Shown here: in pieces, positions 33,970 to 43,432 of the stretch
Layout of the letters: every line of letters begins with the position of its first letter
How positions within the stretch are numbered: the stretch's first letter is position 1
Source of the DNA: Paenibacillus_V sp046244365
GTDB taxonomy: Bacteria > Bacillota > Bacilli > Paenibacillales > NBRC-103111
Reading direction: 5' to 3'
Length of the DNA: 64,000 nucleotides
Assembly: GCF_046244365.1 (NCBI RefSeq)
Contig: NZ_CP176395.1
Span: 1,054,001-1,118,000 of the forward strand
The notes under the pieces: model-generated
Databases searched by the model: none
Told to the model about the DNA's origin: nothing
The model's input: only the letters and a program-made list of their open reading frames with translations
Translations under genes and position numbers: made by a program

Positions 33970-35142
33970 ATGAACATCCTGATCGTCGACGACGAGCAAG
34001 TTATTCTTGGCGGAATCAAACGTACGATCGAGCGGGAGTTTCCGGACTGCCGCGTATACAAGGCGGCTTCGCCCGACGAGGCGATCGGGGTGCTGAGGGC
34101 GCATCATATCGATATCGTGCTGACCGATATTTTGATGCCGGGCATGACGGGACTCGAGCTGATGAACCTTTTTCGCAAAAGGCTGCCGTTCGTCAAATGG
34201 GTCGTCATCTCCGCGCATTCCGAGTTTGCGTACGCGCAGGAGGCGGTTCGCCTCGGGGCGAAGGACTACCTGCTCAAGCCGATCGGCAAGGATCGGCTGA
34301 GGGAGCTCATCGAGACGCTCCATGAGGAGCTGAAGCAGGAAACGGAGGTGTCGGCGGAGACCCAGCTGATGCGCGCCAACCAGAAGTATTTGCGCGAAGC
34401 CGTTTTCCAGCGCTGGGCGCTTGGGCTCGATATCGGCCGGTTCGATATGAAGTCGTTCATTCAGAGCTACCCTTGCTTTTATTTGGTCATGGTCAATATG
34501 GACAGCGACAAGAAGGTGCATTTGGAGCATTTTATGATCGACAATGTGCTGTCGGAGCTGATCGGCATGCACGGCAAGGGCTTCGTCGTCAGCTTCGACC
34601 GCCAAAGCCTTTTGGGTCTCGCGGCGCCGGATGCCGAATCGGATTTGACCGCGCTTCTGGATACGCTGAGACAGCATTTGAAAAAGTACTTGAAGGTCCG
34701 TTTTCAAGTGATGCACTCGCCGGCTATCGACGATTTCCGTACGGTGCCCGAGCACGTGCAGCGCATTCGGCAGGCATCCGAGACACAGGCTTACGAGCAG
34801 TACGAGCGGGGCAGCGATAAGGCAATCGAGGTAGCGCTTCACTATATCAAAACGCATTTTCACGAGGATTTGTCGCTGGAGAAGGTCGCTTCGTTCGTCT
34901 TTCTGAACCCGGTCTACTTCAGCCAGCTGTTTAAACAGAAGGTCGGCCAGGGCTATAAGGAATACGTGATTCAGCTCCGTATGGAGCACGCGAAGAAGCT
35001 GCTGCAAAATCCGCACATCAAGCTGTCCGATATCGCCGAGCGGATCGGCTACCAGGACATGAGGCATTTTACCCAAGTGTTCCGCAAAAAGTTTATGGTC
35101 ACGCCGTCCGAATTCCGCCAAAAGGCGGCGCAGGACGAATAA
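33970..35142 (+). CDS. YesN-type response regulator with AraC DNA-binding domain
   Basis: A 390-residue regulator: receiver domain with phospho-acceptor Asp53 (IVLTDILMPG), Lys in YLLKPIG, a middle domain, and a C-terminal AraC double helix-turn-helix (LSLEKVASFVFLNPVYFSQLF, LSDIAERIGYQDMRHFTQVF). It partners with the kinase ahead of it and probably activates the sugar ABC operon at 27.3-30.6 kb, as YesM/YesN pairs usually do (inference). The ATG at 33970 has GGAGGAGG upstream. Confidence 0.94.
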   Translation: MNILIVDDEQVILGGIKRTIEREFPDCRVYKAASPDEAIGVLRAHHIDIVLTDILMPGMTGLELMNLFRKRLPFVKWVVISAHSEFAYAQEAVRLGAKDYLLKPIGKDRLRELIETLHEELKQETEVSAETQLMRANQKYLREAVFQRWALGLDIGRFDMKSFIQSYPCFYLVMVNMDSDKKVHLEHFMIDNVLSELIGMHGKGFVVSFDRQSLLGLAAPDAESDLTALLDTLRQHLKKYLKVRFQVMHSPAIDDFRTVPEHVQRIRQASETQAYEQYERGSDKAIEVALHYIKTHFHEDLSLEKVASFVFLNPVYFSQLFKQKVGQGYKEYVIQLRMEHAKKLLQNPHIKLSDIAERIGYQDMRHFTQVFRKKFMVTPSEFRQKAAQDE

Positions 35143-35170
35143 AGCTGCCGGCCCGCCGGCAGCTTTCCTT
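35141..35170. terminator. Bidirectional terminator after the response regulator
   Basis: Perfect 12-bp arms AAAGCTGCCGGC / GCCGGCAGCTTT overlap the stop codon region and precede CCTTATT; convergent with the MHYT gene. Confidence 0.8.
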
Positions 35171-35172
35171 AT

Positions 35173-37599
35173 TCAATCGAGCCAGCGGACGCGGCTTTCG
35201 AGAAGCTCCCGAATGCCGTCTGCGGAAACCGGCCTGCTGAACCGATAGCCCTGCAATTCGTCGCAGGAGAACGATTTGAGCCACCGGCTCTGCTCTTCCG
35301 TCTCTACCCCTTCGGCAACGACATGGAGCTGCAGATTGTGAGCCAGCGCGATGATCGTCGAGACGATCGCCCGGTCGCTAGGATTGACGAGCAGCTCGCG
35401 GATGAACGATTGGTCGATTTTCAACCGGTCGATCGGGAAGTTTTTGATGTAGCTGAGCGAGCTGTAGCCGGTTCCGAAATCGTCGATGGCGATGCCCACG
35501 CCCAGCGACTTAAGCTGCCGAAGAATGGCCAGGGAACGCTCCACGTCCATTGTCATCGTCTCCGTAATTTCCAGCTCCAGCAGCGCCGGGGAATGTCCCG
35601 TGTCCTTAAGCGTCTGAGCGATCGTTTCGACCAGGTCGTACTTCAGGAATTGGCGCGTCGACAGGTTGACCGACATACGCAAAGCGGGCAGCCCTTCGGC
35701 TTGCCAGACCTTGTTCTGCATGCACGCGGTTCTGAGTACCCACTCGCCGATCGGCACGATCATGCCCGTTTCTTCGGCTAGCGGAATAAATTGCCCGGGG
35801 GGAATCATCCCTTTCTCCGCATGCTGCCACCTGACAAGCGCCTCCACGCCGATTAACGCGCCGCTCTGCGCATCGATCTGCGGCTGATACAGCAAGAAAA
35901 ATTCGTTTCGTTCCAGCGCCTTGCGCAGCTCGGCCTCGAGCAGAACCCTCTCGTAAACTTCGCCGTTCATGGAGGGGGCGTACAGCTTATAGTTGTTTTT
36001 GCCGTGCTCTTTGGCGTCGTACATGGCAGTGTCCGCATTCTTCATAAGCGATACGATCGATACCCCGTCCTCGGGATACACCGCGATGCCGATGCTGGTC
36101 GTGATGTAGAGCTCGTGCTTGTTCAAATGAAACGGCTTTTCGATCGCGGCGATCATGCGGCCTGCAATGACGCAGGCCTGTCCTTTCGACCGGTTCGGCA
36201 GAAGCACCGTAAACTCGTCCCCGCCGCGCCGCGCCACGGTATCGGACTCGCCGAGCAAGCCGCTCAGCCGCTCGGCGACCGCTTGCAGCAGCAAATCGCC
36301 GAATGCATGGCCAAGCGAATCGTTGACGATCTTAAACCGGTCCATGTCCAAAAACATGACGGCGACCGTTTCTTCTCGCTGATCGGCCGCCTCGATCGAC
36401 GCAGCAAGCCGTTCTTCGAACAAACGACGGTTCGGAAGGCCCGTCAGCCCGTCGTGATAAGCCATTTGATTCATTCGCAGCTCCGTTTGCTTACGGTCGG
36501 TGATGTCCCGGACGATGACGTAGACGCCGACTTTATGATGCTCGACCTCGATCGGCACGTAGGTCGTATTCACTTCTACGCGATGTCCGGCTTTATTGAG
36601 GATCGCGAGATCGGCGTTTTGGGACGTTCCGCCGACCGCATCCATAAACTGGCGGTTGGTGTCCTCCAAATATTCGGGAACGATGAATGCGGACAAATCC
36701 GCAGCCGTAAGCTCCTCCAGCGAATAGCCGGTCAATCGCAAGGCGGCCGGATTGCAGTCATGCAGCTTGCCGCTTAAGGAAAAGGCAAAGACCGCGTCCT
36801 GGCTATGCTGGAAGAGCGATTCAAAGCGCTGATCGCTTTCCTGCTTTTTTTGGCTGTGGGTGACCCATTTCCGTTCGATAAACGCGCTCAGGATGGCGAT
36901 GCCAAGCATGAAAATCGTCGCTAGACCGACTGCATAGGCAAGAGGCTCGGCATCCACGAGCAGCATGTCCGTCCTAAAGGCGTGACCGTCGGTGTTGAAT
37001 GTGGCGGCGAGCATTCCCGTATAATGCATGCCCGTGATTGCGGCTCCCATGAAGAGGCCGCTAAGCGCTTTCTTAAAGAAGCCGGGCAAACCGAATTGGC
37101 TGCGCAGCCGGAAGGTAAACCGAAGTGCGATCATGGATACGAGAATCGCGACGATAACCGAAACCACAAGGAAATACGGGTCATAGTGGATATGCGCGTC
37201 CATCGTCATGGCGCTCATTCCGGTATAGTGCATGGCGGCTATGCCGAAGCCCATCAGAATACCGCCGGACAAGAAGCTGCGCCATGTAAGCGTGCGCCTG
37301 CTTACGATGTAAAGCGCAACCGCCGAAGCCATAACGGCGACAAGGACGGAAGCGGCTACAAGCGGGACGTCGTAGGAAACGGGAACCGAGAGGTTAAGCG
37401 CAAGCATAGCGACAAAATGCATCGACCAAATGCCGGTGCCCATCGCAAAGGCGCCGCTCATCAGCCAGGCCGCCCGCGCCCGCCCTTTGGCCTCCGTCAC
37501 TCTGCCGCCCATATCCAGCGCGGTATACGAAGCGATTGCCGCAATGGCGTAGGAAAGGATGACAAGCGTCATATTATAGGCTTGCGCCAATTCGTTCAT
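35173..37599 (-). CDS. MHYT-PAS-GGDEF-EAL cyclic-di-GMP enzyme
   Basis: An 808-residue membrane signalling protein. An MHYT sensor of seven membrane segments (residues 1-245) carries the repeated motifs SMHFVAM, AMHYTGM and GMHYTGM that are thought to bind copper and sense diatomic gases. A PAS domain (about 255-370), a GGDEF domain with intact RRGGDEF (459-463) and an EAL domain with intact EALVRW (586) follow. Both activities, making and degrading cyclic-di-GMP, are therefore possible; no RxxD inhibitory site is seen before GGDEF. The start is ATG 37599 with AAGGTGG eight bases upstream; a longer frame to 37809 has no ribosome site. Confidence 0.95.
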   Translation of the reverse strand: MNELAQAYNMTLVILSYAIAAIASYTALDMGGRVTEAKGRARAAWLMSGAFAMGTGIWSMHFVAMLALNLSVPVSYDVPLVAASVLVAVMASAVALYIVSRRTLTWRSFLSGGILMGFGIAAMHYTGMSAMTMDAHIHYDPYFLVVSVIVAILVSMIALRFTFRLRSQFGLPGFFKKALSGLFMGAAITGMHYTGMLAATFNTDGHAFRTDMLLVDAEPLAYAVGLATIFMLGIAILSAFIERKWVTHSQKKQESDQRFESLFQHSQDAVFAFSLSGKLHDCNPAALRLTGYSLEELTAADLSAFIVPEYLEDTNRQFMDAVGGTSQNADLAILNKAGHRVEVNTTYVPIEVEHHKVGVYVIVRDITDRKQTELRMNQMAYHDGLTGLPNRRLFEERLAASIEAADQREETVAVMFLDMDRFKIVNDSLGHAFGDLLLQAVAERLSGLLGESDTVARRGGDEFTVLLPNRSKGQACVIAGRMIAAIEKPFHLNKHELYITTSIGIAVYPEDGVSIVSLMKNADTAMYDAKEHGKNNYKLYAPSMNGEVYERVLLEAELRKALERNEFFLLYQPQIDAQSGALIGVEALVRWQHAEKGMIPPGQFIPLAEETGMIVPIGEWVLRTACMQNKVWQAEGLPALRMSVNLSTRQFLKYDLVETIAQTLKDTGHSPALLELEITETMTMDVERSLAILRQLKSLGVGIAIDDFGTGYSSLSYIKNFPIDRLKIDQSFIRELLVNPSDRAIVSTIIALAHNLQLHVVAEGVETEEQSRWLKSFSCDELQGYRFSRPVSADGIRELLESRVRWLD

Positions 37600-38094
37600 G
37601 GTGACCACCTTCATGCTGTTCTGGCGGCATACGAACTGCCAGCTAGCAAGTCTCGTTGTACGTCGATTGTATCGCGGATCGTGCGGGAAGGAAATATGTA
37701 AAATAGCATAGGTCCGTATGCAACCCGATCTTACCGACGAGGGAAGGTGGTAGTTGGCATTTTCAAACAAGCGGAGACTGCCCCTGCTAAAAGGCAGCGC
37801 CAAATACATTTGGCTAGTCTAAACGGAATGAACGGGAGTGCGTTGCGCGAATGCCGCCGGCCCCGCCAACAGGATCGGTACCGACTGAAGCGCCGTTCAC
37901 TCTCTTGTAATCGGTCGGCTGGACGCAGGCTCCCGATCTGAATCTAAGCAATGGGGACGGACTGCCGGCTAGCCCGTTTCATACATCGGATCTGTGGAAT
38001 CGATAAGGGGGTTATCGCTCGCGTCCTTGCTTGACCGGCTTCCCGTCAGGTATCATAGCGGAAAGGATAACTTGTTTACAGGGGGCTAGAAAAA
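37600..38094. other. Intergenic region without a recognised gene
   Basis: The 495 bases before csaA hold no convincing gene. A 64-codon open frame at 37747-37941 has no ribosome site and a composition unlike the neighbours. I looked for cyclic-di-GMP, cobalamin and other riboswitch cores and saw none. A small hairpin GCCAAAT-ACA-TTTGGC sits near 37799. It contains the promoters of the MHYT gene and of csaA, which I cannot place. Confidence 0.4.
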
Positions 38095-38424
38095 ATGGCG
38101 ACGATAGAAGATTTCATGAAGCTCGATATAAGGATAGGTACCATCGTAAAGGCCGAGCCGTTCCCGGAGGCGAGAATACCGGCGATCAAGCTCGAAATCG
38201 ACTTCGGCGAGCTTGGGATCAAGAGGTCGAGCGCGCAAATTACGGCGAGGTATGTGCCGGAATCGCTCGTCGGACGGCAGGTGGCCGCCGTCGTGAATTT
38301 TCCGCCGCGCCGTATAGCGGGTTTTATGTCCGAGGTACTGGTGCTGGGCGGCGTGCCGGGCGAAGGAGACGTCGTTCTGCTTCGTCCGGACGAGGCGGTG
38401 GCGAACGGAACGCCGATCGCTTGA
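38095..38424 (+). CDS. csaA: CsaA, tRNA-binding-domain protein
   Basis: A 109-residue dimeric OB-fold protein of the CsaA family (TIEDFMKLDIRIGTIVKAE, then RYVPESLVGRQVAAVVNFPPRRIAGFMSEVLVLGG). In B. subtilis CsaA binds tRNA-like RNA and has export-related chaperone activity. The ribosome site GGGGGC lies upstream of the ATG. Confidence 0.93.
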   Translation: MATIEDFMKLDIRIGTIVKAEPFPEARIPAIKLEIDFGELGIKRSSAQITARYVPESLVGRQVAAVVNFPPRRIAGFMSEVLVLGGVPGEGDVVLLRPDEAVANGTPIA

Positions 38425-38504
38425 CGGACAAGCCGGCGCAGCTGGCCGGAGGAAGTCCGGGAAGCCGTTATGCCGAATAAGGAAGGTCAGCCGCGACAGA
38501 CAAT

Positions 38505-38544
38505 AAAAAGCATCCGGAACCGCTGCAGGCTCCGAATGCTTTTT
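38505..38544. terminator. Bidirectional terminator between csaA and the VanY gene
   Basis: AAAAAGCAT and ATGCTTTTT form the base of a longer hairpin (with CCGGA/TCCG pairing inside). The T run at one end serves csaA; the A run at the other serves the minus-strand gene. Confidence 0.8.
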
Positions 38545-38549
38545 CGTGT

Positions 38550-39398
38550 TTACTTGGATACGGGTACTGCGTTGAGATATTCTTCCAGCGTGCTGCCTTT
38601 ATCGGCGATTTCTTTCGCGATTTTGGTCCCTACGTAGCGGATATGCCAAGGCTCGTACTGGTAGCCGGTGATCGCTTCTTTTCCTTTGGGATAGCGGATG
38701 ATAAAGCCGTACTCGTGAGCGTGCTTGGCAAGCCAAGCCGCTTCCTTCGTCCCGCCGAAGCAGTCCTGTGCGGCGCATTTGCCATCGCTGCCGCTTACGT
38801 CAATGGCCAAGCCCGTTTCGTGCTCGCTCGTGCCCGGGACGGCGCTATAGGTTTTCGCCTTTTCTTCGCCGTCTTTTTTGACGTAGCTGTCAAACAGAGC
38901 CTTCTGCGTCGCGTGGGAGCGGTAAGCCGAAACGCCTGCCAGGCTGATGCCGTCCTTGCCGGCGCCCGCGACCAATTTTTCGATGGCTTCCGCGGCTTCT
39001 TTGCGCATTTTGCGCTTCTCGTTCTTCTCTTTGAACGTAAAAGGAATATCCGGATAGACGAGATCGTCCGGATTGTATTTGTCGGGCAGCATGTTCTGCT
39101 TATTGACAAGCGCCGATATGCTTTCCGGCTGACTGACGACTTGAATCGATCCGTTCTTTCCGGGGGAGGTGCTGGCCTTAGCGCTTGGCGACGCGGACGG
39201 AGACGGAGATGCGGAGCCTGCCGTCGGTGTCGGCGAAGCTGTCGCTGCCGGGGAATTCGACGGCGATACGGACGAACTCGCGGATGGAGCGGACGAGCCC
39301 GGGGTTGCCGAAGGGGCGGTGCTGTTGTCTTTGCCGCAGGCGCTGAGCAGGCTGACGGATAAGAGAAGCGCCAGAGCGGTAATTGTTCCTTTTTTCAT
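38550..39398 (-). CDS. D-alanyl-D-alanine carboxypeptidase (VanY/M15B), lipoprotein
   Basis: A 282-residue lipoprotein (lipobox LLSAC, Cys21). A 60-residue Ser/Pro/Ala linker precedes the M15B zinc-peptidase domain. Zinc and catalytic residues are visible: SEHETGLAIDV (His and Asp ligands) and EPWHIRYVG (third His and catalytic Glu). It would trim the terminal D-Ala from peptidoglycan stem peptides; there are no van resistance genes nearby, so a housekeeping wall role is likely. The ATG at 39398 has GGAGG upstream. Confidence 0.93.
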   Translation of the reverse strand: MKKGTITALALLLSVSLLSACGKDNSTAPSATPGSSAPSASSSVSPSNSPAATASPTPTAGSASPSPSASPSAKASTSPGKNGSIQVVSQPESISALVNKQNMLPDKYNPDDLVYPDIPFTFKEKNEKRKMRKEAAEAIEKLVAGAGKDGISLAGVSAYRSHATQKALFDSYVKKDGEEKAKTYSAVPGTSEHETGLAIDVSGSDGKCAAQDCFGGTKEAAWLAKHAHEYGFIIRYPKGKEAITGYQYEPWHIRYVGTKIAKEIADKGSTLEEYLNAVPVSK

Positions 39399-39787
39399 AA
39401 GAAGGTCCTCCAGGTTTCTGTCAAATCGTATGGTCATTCATCTTCATATAGGGTGAATCGAAAAGCCTTGCACTCCGCAATTGTAAATCGGTGAAGCACG
39501 GCTGTCAAAAGGGAAGGAAAGTAAATAATGGAAGCCATGCATAATCGGCATGCGCAATGGAGATGCCACGAATACATAGACTGCCGCATCCGGCAAAAGG
39601 TTTCACCTTCCGGGCAACAATTGCCGGTTCGGGGGATCCGCAGGAAGACTGCTAAGCGGACAGCCTGTACGCGAGATGATCGTTTCCGGGAACTGCCGGA
39701 TGGCCCAAAAAAGCTGCCCGAATGTAAATTTTAGGGTGGAAACCTGCGGATACATGTGCTACAATTCGACAAACAGGAGATGATCTG
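39399..39787. other. Intergenic region between VanY and GntR genes
   Basis: No gene is supported in these 389 bases. A TACAAT box near 39760, 20 bases before the GntR ribosome site, is a possible -10, but no good -35 is seen. Confidence 0.35.
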
Positions 39788-40489
39788 ATGAGTTCGAAAG
39801 TAAGCTTCGCTTCCGTTCACCGCAAGCCGCTCGTCGACGAAGTGGTGCAGCAGCTGCAGAAAAAAATTTCGTCCGGCGATATCGCCCCGGGGGACAAAAT
39901 TCCGACGGAGCCCGAGCTGATGGAGCAGTTCCATGTCGGACGCTCGACGATCCGCGAAGCGGTGCGCGTGCTCGTTCACGCGGGCCTGCTCGAGAAAAAG
40001 CAAGGCTTCGGCACGTTTCTGAGGCCCGGCGCGACGATTCAGGAGCCGCTTGACAATCGGCTTCGGCGGGCGGAGATCATGGAGGTATACGAAGTCCGTC
40101 AAATGATGGAGCTGGAAATCGCGAGGCTGGCCGCCGAACGCCGGGACGACGACGATCTCCGCAGAATCAAGGAGCATCTGGACACGCGCAACCAAGCGCT
40201 GAAGGATAAAAACCTGCAGGTCTATATCGATGCGGATATCCGCTTTCATATTGCGGTGTCGTTAGCCAGCAAGAATGCGGTCGTGACCGATTTGTACAAA
40301 TCGTTCTCCGTATTCGTGCAGGAGACGCTGACCAAAATATTTGCGAATCCCGATGGCCACAATCCCCAAACGGAAGCGCACATTAAGCTGTACGAAAGCA
40401 TTCGCGACCGCGATGCGGCCGGAGCGGTGGCATGGACGTCGCGCTACTTGAAGGGCACGATCGACGAGCTGTTCCACGAATCGAGCTGA
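39788..40489 (+). CDS. FadR-type GntR regulator (FCD domain)
   Basis: A 233-residue regulator with a GntR helix-turn-helix (PTEPELMEQFHVGRSTIREAVRVLVHAGLLE) and an all-helical FCD ligand domain with the usual aspartate/histidine metal region (DIRFHIAV). It sits directly before the MFS exporter gene and probably regulates it. AGGAGATG lies before the ATG. Confidence 0.94.
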   Translation: MSSKVSFASVHRKPLVDEVVQQLQKKISSGDIAPGDKIPTEPELMEQFHVGRSTIREAVRVLVHAGLLEKKQGFGTFLRPGATIQEPLDNRLRRAEIMEVYEVRQMMELEIARLAAERRDDDDLRRIKEHLDTRNQALKDKNLQVYIDADIRFHIAVSLASKNAVVTDLYKSFSVFVQETLTKIFANPDGHNPQTEAHIKLYESIRDRDAAGAVAWTSRYLKGTIDELFHESS

Positions 40490-40562
40490 CCTCTTCTCCG
40501 AGGTTTGTCTTTAAACGTCAGATGATATGATGTTATACCCAATACCAAACAGAAGGATGATG

Positions 40563-41831
40563 ATGTGTATGAGCTCCATATCCGCTAGCGCAGGGCAGCA
40601 AGCCCGGCATATGACCGTATTTTCCGTCTTGTTCATGATCAGCTCGGTGCATTTGCTGAACGATGCGATCCAATCCGTCGTGCCCGCGATGTTTCCGATT
40701 TTACACGAAACGCTGCAATTATCCTTCTCGCAAATCGGCTTGATCGGCTTTGCCTTGAATATCACCGCATCGATCTTGCAGCCGCTGATCGGGCTGTATA
40801 CCGATGCGAAGCCGAAGCCTTACCTGCTGCCGATCGGCATCTTGTTTACGCTCGCAGGCGTGGTCGGACTGGCGTTCGCGCCTTCGTTCGCCTATATTAT
40901 GCTCGCCGTCATTCTGATCGGGATCGGCTCCTCCGTGCTTCATCCGGAGTCGTCGCGCGTCGCTTATTTGGCTGCCGGGGATAGACGGGGCCTTGCGCAA
41001 TCGATCTTTCAGGTCGGCGGCAATATGGGTCAAGCGCTGGCTCCGGTCATGACGGCGCTCATTTTCGTTCCGCTCGGACAAAAGGGAATCATTTGGTTCG
41101 CCATTGCGGCGATCGTCGCCTTGATCATTCAAACGAAGGTGGCCCGCTGGTATCAGGCGAATCTCGTCGCCCGTCCGAAAGCGCCCAAGGGAGCGGGAGC
41201 GGCTAAAGCCCAGCCGGCGGGAGCGAGAGGGTGGATTGTCGGCGCATCGCTTGGCATATTGCTTATGCTGCTGTTTTCCAAATTCGTTTACGTCGCCAGT
41301 ATGACGGGCTTTTACTCGTTCTATGCCATCGATAAATTCGGCATTTCGGTCGACCAGGCGCAGCTGATCCTGTTCGCCCTGCTGCTGGCCGGCATGGTCG
41401 GCACTTTTCTGGGCGGGCCTATGGCGGACCGTTTCGGCCGCCGTAACATGATCTGGTTCTCGATACTCGGAACGGCGCCGTTCTCCCTGTTGCTTCCTTA
41501 TGCTAGCAGCATGCTTTGGGCAGTCGTGCTGTGCATCTGCATCGGCTTTATTCTGATGTCCGGCTTCTCGGTCATCGTCGTTTATGCGCAGGAGCTGCTG
41601 CCGAATAAGGTCGGAACCGTATCCGGCTTGGTGTTCGGCGTTTCATTCGGGCTCGGGGGCGTCGGATCTGCGGTGCTGGGGAAGGTTGCGGACGTTTCCG
41701 GCATTGCTTTTGTCATCGAGATTTGCGCATATTTGCCGCTGCTCGGCGTGCTGGCCGCTTTCCTGCCGACCGACCGGAAGCTGCACGCACTGTCTGCCGT
41801 ACCTGAGGGGCGGCAAGCCGTTAAAGGGTAA
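40563..41831 (+). CDS. MFS exporter, fosmidomycin-resistance (Fsr) type
   Basis: A 422-residue major-facilitator protein with twelve membrane segments. The first half carries SSVHLLNDAIQSVVPAMFPIL, and an unusual motif with histidine (GIGSSVLHPESSRVAYLAAG) is typical of the Fsr subfamily; GGPMADRFGRRNMIW is the second-half MFS signature. Fsr proteins export fosmidomycin or related compounds. Several ATG codons follow AGAAGG; 40563 is the best spaced, 40569 is equally possible. Confidence 0.9.
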   Translation: MCMSSISASAGQQARHMTVFSVLFMISSVHLLNDAIQSVVPAMFPILHETLQLSFSQIGLIGFALNITASILQPLIGLYTDAKPKPYLLPIGILFTLAGVVGLAFAPSFAYIMLAVILIGIGSSVLHPESSRVAYLAAGDRRGLAQSIFQVGGNMGQALAPVMTALIFVPLGQKGIIWFAIAAIVALIIQTKVARWYQANLVARPKAPKGAGAAKAQPAGARGWIVGASLGILLMLLFSKFVYVASMTGFYSFYAIDKFGISVDQAQLILFALLLAGMVGTFLGGPMADRFGRRNMIWFSILGTAPFSLLLPYASSMLWAVVLCICIGFILMSGFSVIVVYAQELLPNKVGTVSGLVFGVSFGLGGVGSAVLGKVADVSGIAFVIEICAYLPLLGVLAAFLPTDRKLHALSAVPEGRQAVKG

Positions 41832-41877
41832 GAAGCGTTCATGTAAGAGGCTGCGCAACCAAAAAGGGGGGACGAGC

Positions 41878-42669
41878 GTGACGAATGTCATCGAGGTGGA
41901 TAACGTATCGTGCCGGCGCGACCAGAAGACGCTACTGCACAACGTCAGCTGGAAGGTGGCCAAAGGCGAGCATTGGGCCATTTTGGGACTGAACGGCTCC
42001 GGCAAAACGACGCTTCTGAATATGATTAACGGCTACATCTGGCCGACCAAAGGGACGATAAGCGTCTTCGAAAGGCTCTTCGGGACGGTCGATTTGCGCG
42101 AGCTGCGCAAGTCGATCGGTTGGGTCAGCTCGTCCTTGCAGGAAAGGCTGTATGCCGGTGACAAAACGCAGTCGGTCGTCCTCAGCGGCAAATTCGCGTC
42201 GATCGGACTTTACGACAAGCCGACGAAGGAGGACGAAGACTATGCGGTCGAGCTGATGGAACAGCTGCGCTGCTCGCATCTGATCGACCGGGGGTACCAG
42301 TCGTGCTCCCAGGGAGAGAAGCAGAAGCTGCTGATCGCGCGGGCGCTTATGGCTTCCCCGAAGCTGCTCATTCTGGATGAGCCGTGCAACGGGCTCGATT
42401 TTATTTCAAGGGAGCAGCTGCTTTCCAGCATCGAGCGGCTCGCGCAAAGGGCGGACGCGCCCAACCTCGTTTACGTCACCCACCACACGGAGGAAATCGT
42501 GCCGCTTTTCGGCCACTGCTTGTTGATGCGCCGGGGCGAAGTATTCCGTACGGGACGGACGGCTGACGTGCTGACGGAGGACGTTCTGACCGATTTTTTT
42601 GAGACCGGGATCTCCGTCCATTGGCATAACGGGCGCGCCGTGTTGTCGTGGAACGGGCATGGGGAGTGA
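41878..42669 (+). CDS. ABC transporter ATPase (YlmA-like)
   Basis: A 263-residue ATPase: Walker A GLNGSGKTT, signature SQGEKQKLLIARAL, Walker B LLILDEPCNGLD, and H-loop THHTEE. It resembles the stand-alone B. subtilis YlmA ATPase. The start is GTG at 41878 behind GGGGGGA; longer in-frame reading into the MFS gene is an artefact. It lies 46 bases after the MFS gene. Confidence 0.9.
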   Translation: MTNVIEVDNVSCRRDQKTLLHNVSWKVAKGEHWAILGLNGSGKTTLLNMINGYIWPTKGTISVFERLFGTVDLRELRKSIGWVSSSLQERLYAGDKTQSVVLSGKFASIGLYDKPTKEDEDYAVELMEQLRCSHLIDRGYQSCSQGEKQKLLIARALMASPKLLILDEPCNGLDFISREQLLSSIERLAQRADAPNLVYVTHHTEEIVPLFGHCLLMRRGEVFRTGRTADVLTEDVLTDFFETGISVHWHNGRAVLSWNGHGE

Positions 42670-42683
42670 AGCTGCGGTTCGGC

Positions 42684-43388
42684 TTATGTGGCCAGGAGCC
42701 GCGCCATTTCATCCAAATGCCCGTCCAGCGTAATCGGGTCGTAGAGCCCCCATTTGTGCTCCGTCACATAGGCGTGTCCGCTTCGGACGGCCGGCAGGCT
42801 AAGCCAATGCTCGCTGTGCATGATGTCCCGCGAAGCCCGCAAGGCGGGTTCGTCGTTCGTCACGGCGAGAAATACGCGGTCGCCCGCATAATCCTTGAGC
42901 GCTTCCGGCGGAATGGCCTTCCACCGGAAGCTTTTTTCGCTGTCGATCAGCGATCTGACGGTATCGGGAGGGGAGAAATGCAGGTCTCCGATCGTCTGGA
43001 GCCGCGTAAAGGCATCGACCGTGTAGCTGACCGCAACCGTAGGCGCGATTTTGGTAAGGGCTTCTAGGCTCTTATCCTCCAGGAAATCCGGAACAAGAAT
43101 CAAGTCCGGGCTGAGGGAAAGCACCTTCTCCGCGTTCGGATTGACGCCTTCTCCGGCGACATCCTCAATGCCTTGAAGCTGCTCCTTCGTAAGAATTTGC
43201 CCTGCGGTGGCAAAATTCGTGCCGACCGGCTTCACACCGATCGCCATCGTTTCCGCGGCATAGTAATGGGCGATGATCCGTTTCGGCTGCGCAGGAATGA
43301 CAACCTCGCTGATGGAGGGAAGGAGGTGTTGGACAAGGGGAAGCCGAGGGAAACGGCCGGATAAATGAAAAAAGCTCGCGGCTGTAAG
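42684..43388 (-). pseudogene. 5'-truncated siderophore-binding (FhuD-like) protein
   Basis: The reading frame encodes the C-terminal two-thirds of a ferric-siderophore ABC binding protein (GVKPVGTNFATAG, NAEKVLSLSPDLILVPDF, and the LDGHLDEMARLLAT end). Family sequence continues upstream of the only ATG (43247), as VVIPAQPKRIIAHYYAAETM. It has no start codon there and runs into unrelated sequence and the neighbouring terminator at 43368-43404. Signal peptide and lipobox are missing. The gene has therefore lost its 5' end, probably by a deletion near 43320-43370. Confidence 0.8.
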
Positions 43389-43404
43389 CTACAGCAGCAA
43401 GCTT
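43368..43404 (-). terminator. Terminator of the GGDEF gene
   Basis: On the minus strand AAGCT and GCTGT pair with ACAGC and AGCTT, followed by six T, 30 bases after the stop at 43433. Confidence 0.7.
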
Positions 43405-43432
43405 GGCGGTGCAGGGGCAGGTCTGACCATCC

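Noticed and set aside
37747..37941. Small protein of 64 codons
   Set aside because: No ribosome site, high arginine content like chance frames, and no recognisable family.
37600..38094. A riboswitch or small RNA gene
   Set aside because: No known core motif was found on either strand; only small unremarkable hairpins are present.
42684..43247. Intact short siderophore-binding protein starting at ATG 43247
   Set aside because: Family sequence continues before this ATG, and signal peptide and lipobox are missing, so it is a truncated gene.
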